Source of the DNA: an uncultured Anaerolineae bacterium
Lineage (GTDB): Bacteria; Chloroflexota; Anaerolineae; Anaerolineales; Villigracilaceae
DNA length: 9,334 nt
Direction of reading: 5' to 3'
NCBI GenBank assembly: GCA_903854805.1
Contig: CAINXK010000521.1
Coordinates: 1 to 9,334, forward strand
Position 1 is the first letter of the stretch; each line of letters begins with the position of its first letter. Below the pieces are notes generated by a model. It was given only the letters and a program-made list of their open reading frames with translations. It was not told where the DNA came from and did no database searches. Positions 6,251 to 9,334 of this stretch are shown in pieces. Both the position numbers and the translations under genes were made by a program.

Positions 6251-6820
6251 ATGACAGATATACAATTGTTTGTTCTTTTTGGTATCTCAGTTATCCTTTT
6301 GTTATTTTATGGATTGTCTTTGGTTCCCAACCTGTCCGGTTTACCATGGAGACCAACAGCCGCTGCGCGTATTCGTAAGGCATTGGAGATGGCGCAAGTT
6401 CAACCAGGCGAATTATTGGTCGATCTTGGGTCGGGGGATGGGCGTGTACTTCTACAGGCAGTCCGCGAATTTCAGGTTCGAGCGGTGGGTATTGAGATCA
6501 GCCCACTGCACTGCCTGCTGAGCTGGTTGTTAGTACGCAAGCACAGGTTGGAGCATCAGATCAGTATCCAGCAGGCCGATTTTTACCGGGCAGACCTGAG
6601 CCAGGTGGATGTGGTCTTTGCGTATATGACATCAAAACAGGTGGCGCGTTTGCGTCCGCACCTGGAAAAACAGCTTAATCCTGGCGCGAGGGTCGTGACG
6701 ATTTCATTCGATATTGATGGTTGGGAACCAAAGTTCGTTGATCGTGATCAATTGATCTTCCTTTATCAGATGCCTCCACAGGCTGGTAATCTGGGAACTT
6801 ACCTGGCAAAAACCTTGTGA
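6251..6820 (+). CDS. Membrane-anchored class I methyltransferase, FAM173-like
   Basis: This 189-residue protein has one N-terminal membrane span (about 4-25), then a cytoplasmic Rossmann methyltransferase. Motif I is LVDLGSGDGR (56-65), the acidic residue after strand 2 is Glu82 in VGIEIS, D110 sits in QADFYRADL, and a late ARVVTISFDIDGWEP stretch follows. The combination of an anchoring helix, DLGSGDGR and a W-x-P motif after the last strands resembles FAM173 proteins, which include lysine N-methyltransferases acting on ATP synthase subunit c and ANT in mitochondria and have uncharacterised prokaryotic relatives. Lysine methylation of a membrane protein is therefore a plausible role but is inferred. 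The frame extends to TTG 6239, directly abutting GGAGG, so it is too close. ATG 6251 has GGAAG (6241-6245) 5 bases upstream and is preferred. It may be monocistronic. Confidence 0.78.
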   Translation: MTDIQLFVLFGISVILLLFYGLSLVPNLSGLPWRPTAAARIRKALEMAQVQPGELLVDLGSGDGRVLLQAVREFQVRAVGIEISPLHCLLSWLLVRKHRLEHQISIQQADFYRADLSQVDVVFAYMTSKQVARLRPHLEKQLNPGARVVTISFDIDGWEPKFVDRDQLIFLYQMPPQAGNLGTYLAKTL

Positions 6821-6862
6821 GCCGGTTTCGAATTGCCAAACCAGGCAGCTGGTCGTACTTTT
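6821..6862 (+). terminator. Weak hairpin after the membrane methyltransferase
   Basis: GCCGGTTT (6821-6828) pairs with AAACCAGGC (6838-6846), giving 8 bp with one bulged A and a 9-base loop. It begins immediately after the stop codon. The only T run (TTTT, 6859-6862) is 12 bases beyond the stem, so termination would be inefficient. Confidence 0.28.
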
Positions 6863-6928
6863 CGAGGCTGATCTTTGTGAAAAGAGTTTCTTTGGCTCAA
6901 ATTGGGGATAGGAAGCTGAATACAATGT

Positions 6929-6937
6929 TGCTATAAT
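6929..6937 (+). promoter_or_regulatory. Extended -10 promoter of the VWA-FHA gene
   Basis: TGCTATAAT is a perfect TATAAT (6932-6937) preceded by TG-N. No good -35 lies 17 bases upstream (TAGGAA), as is common for extended -10 promoters. Transcription should start near 6944, inside the palindrome TTGGCCAA (6941-6948), giving a leader of about 28 bases. The methyltransferase upstream is thus not needed for expression. Confidence 0.5.
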
Positions 6938-6961
6938 AAATTGGCCAACCTTTATCTTGAT

Positions 6962-6966
6962 GGAGG
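6962..6966 (+). promoter_or_regulatory. Shine-Dalgarno that decides a GTG start
   Basis: GGAGG lies 5 bases before GTG at 6972. The in-frame ATG at 6960 and TTG at 6957 lie before or overlap this site and have no ribosome site of their own. The GTG start also puts two lysines and the hydrophobic core in a normal signal-peptide arrangement. Confidence 0.65.
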
Positions 6967-6971
6967 ATATT

Positions 6972-9332
6972 GTGCCGAAATTCTACAAGAAGGTTTTCCT
7001 TGCTCTATTTGGATTAATATTTATTTTTTCGCCGGTATTATCTGCCAGCGCCCAGCAGCCTAGCTGGGCAATTCGGGTCAGCATGGTTTCCACTCTGGAG
7101 AAAACCGATGAAATGACCCTGAAAGTTTACTTTAGCGTTTACGACCCTAAAACAGATATCCCGGTTCTTGATATCGGTGCAAAGAATTCATCCCTGGCCT
7201 TACCCCAGTCGAATTTTAATGCCCCTACTTCCATCACCAAACCGGATGTGCCAATTTACATCGTCATGGTTCTGGATGCCAGCGGCAGCATGGGTGGGGC
7301 TGCCGAGGATCTAAAGAAAGCTGCCAAGCTGGCACTCAACAATACCCCGGATAATTCCGTTTTTTCGGTTGTTCAATTTAATGAAGATATCAAACTGATC
7401 CAGGATTTTACAAAGAATATCCCGGCGGTCAGTTATGCCATTGACCAGTACCAGGTGGCGAACAAGGGTACTTGTCTTTACGATGCTGCTTATTCATCAG
7501 TCGAAGCGTTGCAAAAAGCCCCTCCCGGTCGCCGCGCGCTGATTCTTTTTACTGATGGCAAGGATGAGAATGCCAGTGGCAAGGTATGCAGCAAGCATAC
7601 TTTTATGGAGTTATCCGATTTTGCCCAGAAAGCCCAGATCCCAATCAATACCATTGGGCTATCCTTCAAGGAAGGCGCAATTAATGAAGTCGAGTTGAAG
7701 GGTATCGCTGCCAGTACGGGAGGGTATTCTGCTATTGGCAAACGGGCTGATATGAACCTGGCATTCCAAAATATTATGGATGGGCTCAAGGCGCAGTGGA
7801 TGGTAGAAACGTCCATTTATCCCAAAAAAGGCTCTAACCAGGCTGTCCTGACTCTTAACCTCAAAGATGATCAGACTCTGGCGACCACCTTCAGCGTTGA
7901 ATCACTCACAGATTATCCTGGGCCTCCCAGTCCGGTTAGCGCACGCCTGGCGGGGCTTGAGTTTAGACCTCAAAATCTGACCTACGATATTCAGCTGTCT
8001 ACCACTTCCCCTGAACTTGTGGACTATGTCAAGGTTGAAGTATGGGACATGAAAGGTGGTTCTAAGGTTTCTGAATATCAATTTAAGGATATTAAACAGA
8101 ACAATACCTTTAATATCCCGACCGAGAAGCTGGTTGTTGGCAGGGATTACCAACTGCGCATGACTGCCATCAGCAAGACAGACCAGGCCCGTTTTGCTTG
8201 GTCTACCAACCCGGATGGGAAAAAAGCCACCGAATTGATCCATCCTTTCATCTTTGACCCGACTGCCAGCTTGCCATCCCTTGAAATTCAATCAGTTTCA
8301 CAGCAGAATAACGATCTGATCCTGGCAGTAAAAACCACTAATTCTCAGTTGATCGGTGGTTTTGATGGCTGGTTGGTGGATGAACAAACTAATACGCAAG
8401 TTCCAAACTCGAACTTTACCAGTGCAGCGATCACTTCAGCTGCCGGCAATGTCACCATTCCACTCAGCAAGAGTAAAGTTCCCGATGGCAAGTACACAGC
8501 CATTGTGCGAGTTCTCGGGAAGGACAGCCAGGTGTATTCCACAGCCCAGTACCAGGGAATTGTCTATTCGGCCAGGCTTCCCGATCTAATGCAGTTGTTG
8601 TACGCTGCCTTGATCGCCGCGCCGATCGTCATCTTCGTTATTATTGCCATCTTGATTGGCCTGGTTGGGTTTCTAATGTATTCATCCAGCCGTGAGAAAT
8701 CGATGACGGGTACGCCAGTGCTACAAGGGCGCATGGGTGGAAAACTTGCAGGCGCTAAGAATTCATCGGGAGCAGTCATCCCGATCGCCACAGATGAACC
8801 GATCCCGCTGCGTGGGTCTAAGCCGGCAGTCATTCCGTCCAGACCAGTTTCTACGCCACCAGATCAGGGCGTGAGCGTCCGCCAACCCCAGCGCTCTGCG
8901 CCAACACCGCCAGCGCCTGCTCCTTTCGCTCAGCCGGTTCAAAATGCCACACAGATTTCCAGGGATATTCAAGTCCCAGACCAGGGCGCTACCATAATTT
9001 CTTCTGCGCCCATCCTGCCGCGCGCGTTTTTGACGGTTATTTCGGCTGGAAACACTCCGGCTCCGCAGGGCCAGATCTTGATGGCGCAGTTTCCGTTTGT
9101 GATTGGCCGAACCGAAGGAGCGCTGATTATTCCGGATTTAAATGTTTCGCGCCGACATGCCCAGATCATCTTCGACGGACCGACTCGCGCCTTTTTCATT
9201 TCTGATCTTAATAGCAGCAATGGCACCCGCCTTGATAATCAACGTCTGGTGCCAGATCAGCCCGTCCAGCTTCGTAGCGGTTCCCTGATTGCGCTGGGCA
9301 TAAACGTAATGATACGTTTTGAACTAGCCTGA
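6972..9332 (+). CDS. Exported VWA domain / membrane span / cytoplasmic FHA protein
   Basis: This protein has 786 residues from GTG 6972. A signal peptide (about 1-27) has KK, a hydrophobic core and SASA before QQ. A VWA domain (about 95-275) carries an intact metal site: DASGS (Asp102, Ser104, Ser106), Thr167 in KGTCL and Asp195 in LFTDG. Two beta-rich regions follow (about 315-430 and 435-535), possibly Ig- or FnIII-like. A membrane span (about 542-570) leads to a Pro/Gln-rich cytoplasmic linker (about 575-685). A C-terminal FHA domain (about 705-786) has Arg713 in IGR, SRRH (726-729) and NSSNG (747-751), the usual phosphothreonine-contacting positions. The only two cysteines, about 168 and 206, are both in the VWA domain and could form a disulfide outside the cell. 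The layout suggests ligand or matrix binding outside coupled to phosphopeptide binding inside. The gene is complete; TGA is 2 bases before the window end. Partners are unknown. Confidence 0.88.
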   Translation: MPKFYKKVFLALFGLIFIFSPVLSASAQQPSWAIRVSMVSTLEKTDEMTLKVYFSVYDPKTDIPVLDIGAKNSSLALPQSNFNAPTSITKPDVPIYIVMVLDASGSMGGAAEDLKKAAKLALNNTPDNSVFSVVQFNEDIKLIQDFTKNIPAVSYAIDQYQVANKGTCLYDAAYSSVEALQKAPPGRRALILFTDGKDENASGKVCSKHTFMELSDFAQKAQIPINTIGLSFKEGAINEVELKGIAASTGGYSAIGKRADMNLAFQNIMDGLKAQWMVETSIYPKKGSNQAVLTLNLKDDQTLATTFSVESLTDYPGPPSPVSARLAGLEFRPQNLTYDIQLSTTSPELVDYVKVEVWDMKGGSKVSEYQFKDIKQNNTFNIPTEKLVVGRDYQLRMTAISKTDQARFAWSTNPDGKKATELIHPFIFDPTASLPSLEIQSVSQQNNDLILAVKTTNSQLIGGFDGWLVDEQTNTQVPNSNFTSAAITSAAGNVTIPLSKSKVPDGKYTAIVRVLGKDSQVYSTAQYQGIVYSARLPDLMQLLYAALIAAPIVIFVIIAILIGLVGFLMYSSSREKSMTGTPVLQGRMGGKLAGAKNSSGAVIPIATDEPIPLRGSKPAVIPSRPVSTPPDQGVSVRQPQRSAPTPPAPAPFAQPVQNATQISRDIQVPDQGATIISSAPILPRAFLTVISAGNTPAPQGQILMAQFPFVIGRTEGALIIPDLNVSRRHAQIIFDGPTRAFFISDLNSSNGTRLDNQRLVPDQPVQLRSGSLIALGINVMIRFELA

Positions 9333-9334
9333 GA

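Noticed and set aside
6042..6290. Minus-strand stretch of about 82 codons without a stop, ending in QLIGLVDRINNL
   Set aside because: It looks coding-like near its end but has no ATG or GTG in frame (only TTG, the first at 6125, with no ribosome site) and runs into the start of the plus-strand methyltransferase. It could be the remnant of a decayed gene; not enough to call.
1..9334. Mobile elements, CRISPR arrays, tRNA genes, phage genes, toxin-antitoxin pairs
   Set aside because: No transposase motifs, long terminal repeats, regularly spaced repeats, tRNA cloverleaf or integrase signature was found by eye on either strand.

Overview
The window (about 50% G+C) looks like chromosomal DNA from a free-living bacterium. 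The best guess is Chloroflexota, class Anaerolineae: it combines a MoxR/DUF58/DUF4129 cluster, a secreted VWA protein with a cytoplasmic FHA tail, and a class I methyltransferase opening with a YLxAKxxVDDRALN-like stretch. This placement is inference from gene content; no rRNA or marker gene is present. No tRNA, rRNA, insertion sequence, phage gene or CRISPR array was seen.

Layout. 1-245 (+) is the C-terminal end of a GT4-type glycosyltransferase. It converges, with a 9-base gap, on a three-gene minus-strand operon running leftward: MoxR AAA+ ATPase (4033-3083), DUF58 membrane protein (about 3069-1885) and a polytopic DUF4129 protein (1877-255). A 164-base divergent region then leads to a plus-strand pair: a class I SAM methyltransferase (4198-5091) and, 26 bases later, a permuted papain/NlpC-P60-like (YiiX-type) hydrolase (5118-5711). 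A 539-base stretch without a convincing protein gene follows. It contains the least explained signal here: a possible structured RNA on the minus strand (about 6090-5876), with a sigma70-like promoter, two stem-loops whose G.U pairs favour the minus strand, and a strong hairpin plus U-rich tail. Next come a membrane-anchored FAM173-like methyltransferase (6251-6820) and a 786-residue exported VWA / membrane / FHA protein (6972-9332), which has its own extended -10 promoter.

How the genes may work together. MoxR ATPases commonly act with VWA-fold proteins as chaperone-like remodelling pairs. DUF58 is such a partner and DUF4129 proteins usually travel with both, so the minus operon is best read as a membrane-associated MoxR module with no transglutaminase gene in view. 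The last gene has an intact extracytoplasmic metal-site VWA domain joined through one membrane span to a phosphothreonine-binding FHA domain, suggesting a link between outside ligand binding and inside Ser/Thr phosphorylation. A functional connection between the two modules is only inferred from proximity. Several starts were moved from the longest open frame because Shine-Dalgarno sites favour internal starts (moxR, both methyltransferases and the VWA-FHA gene).
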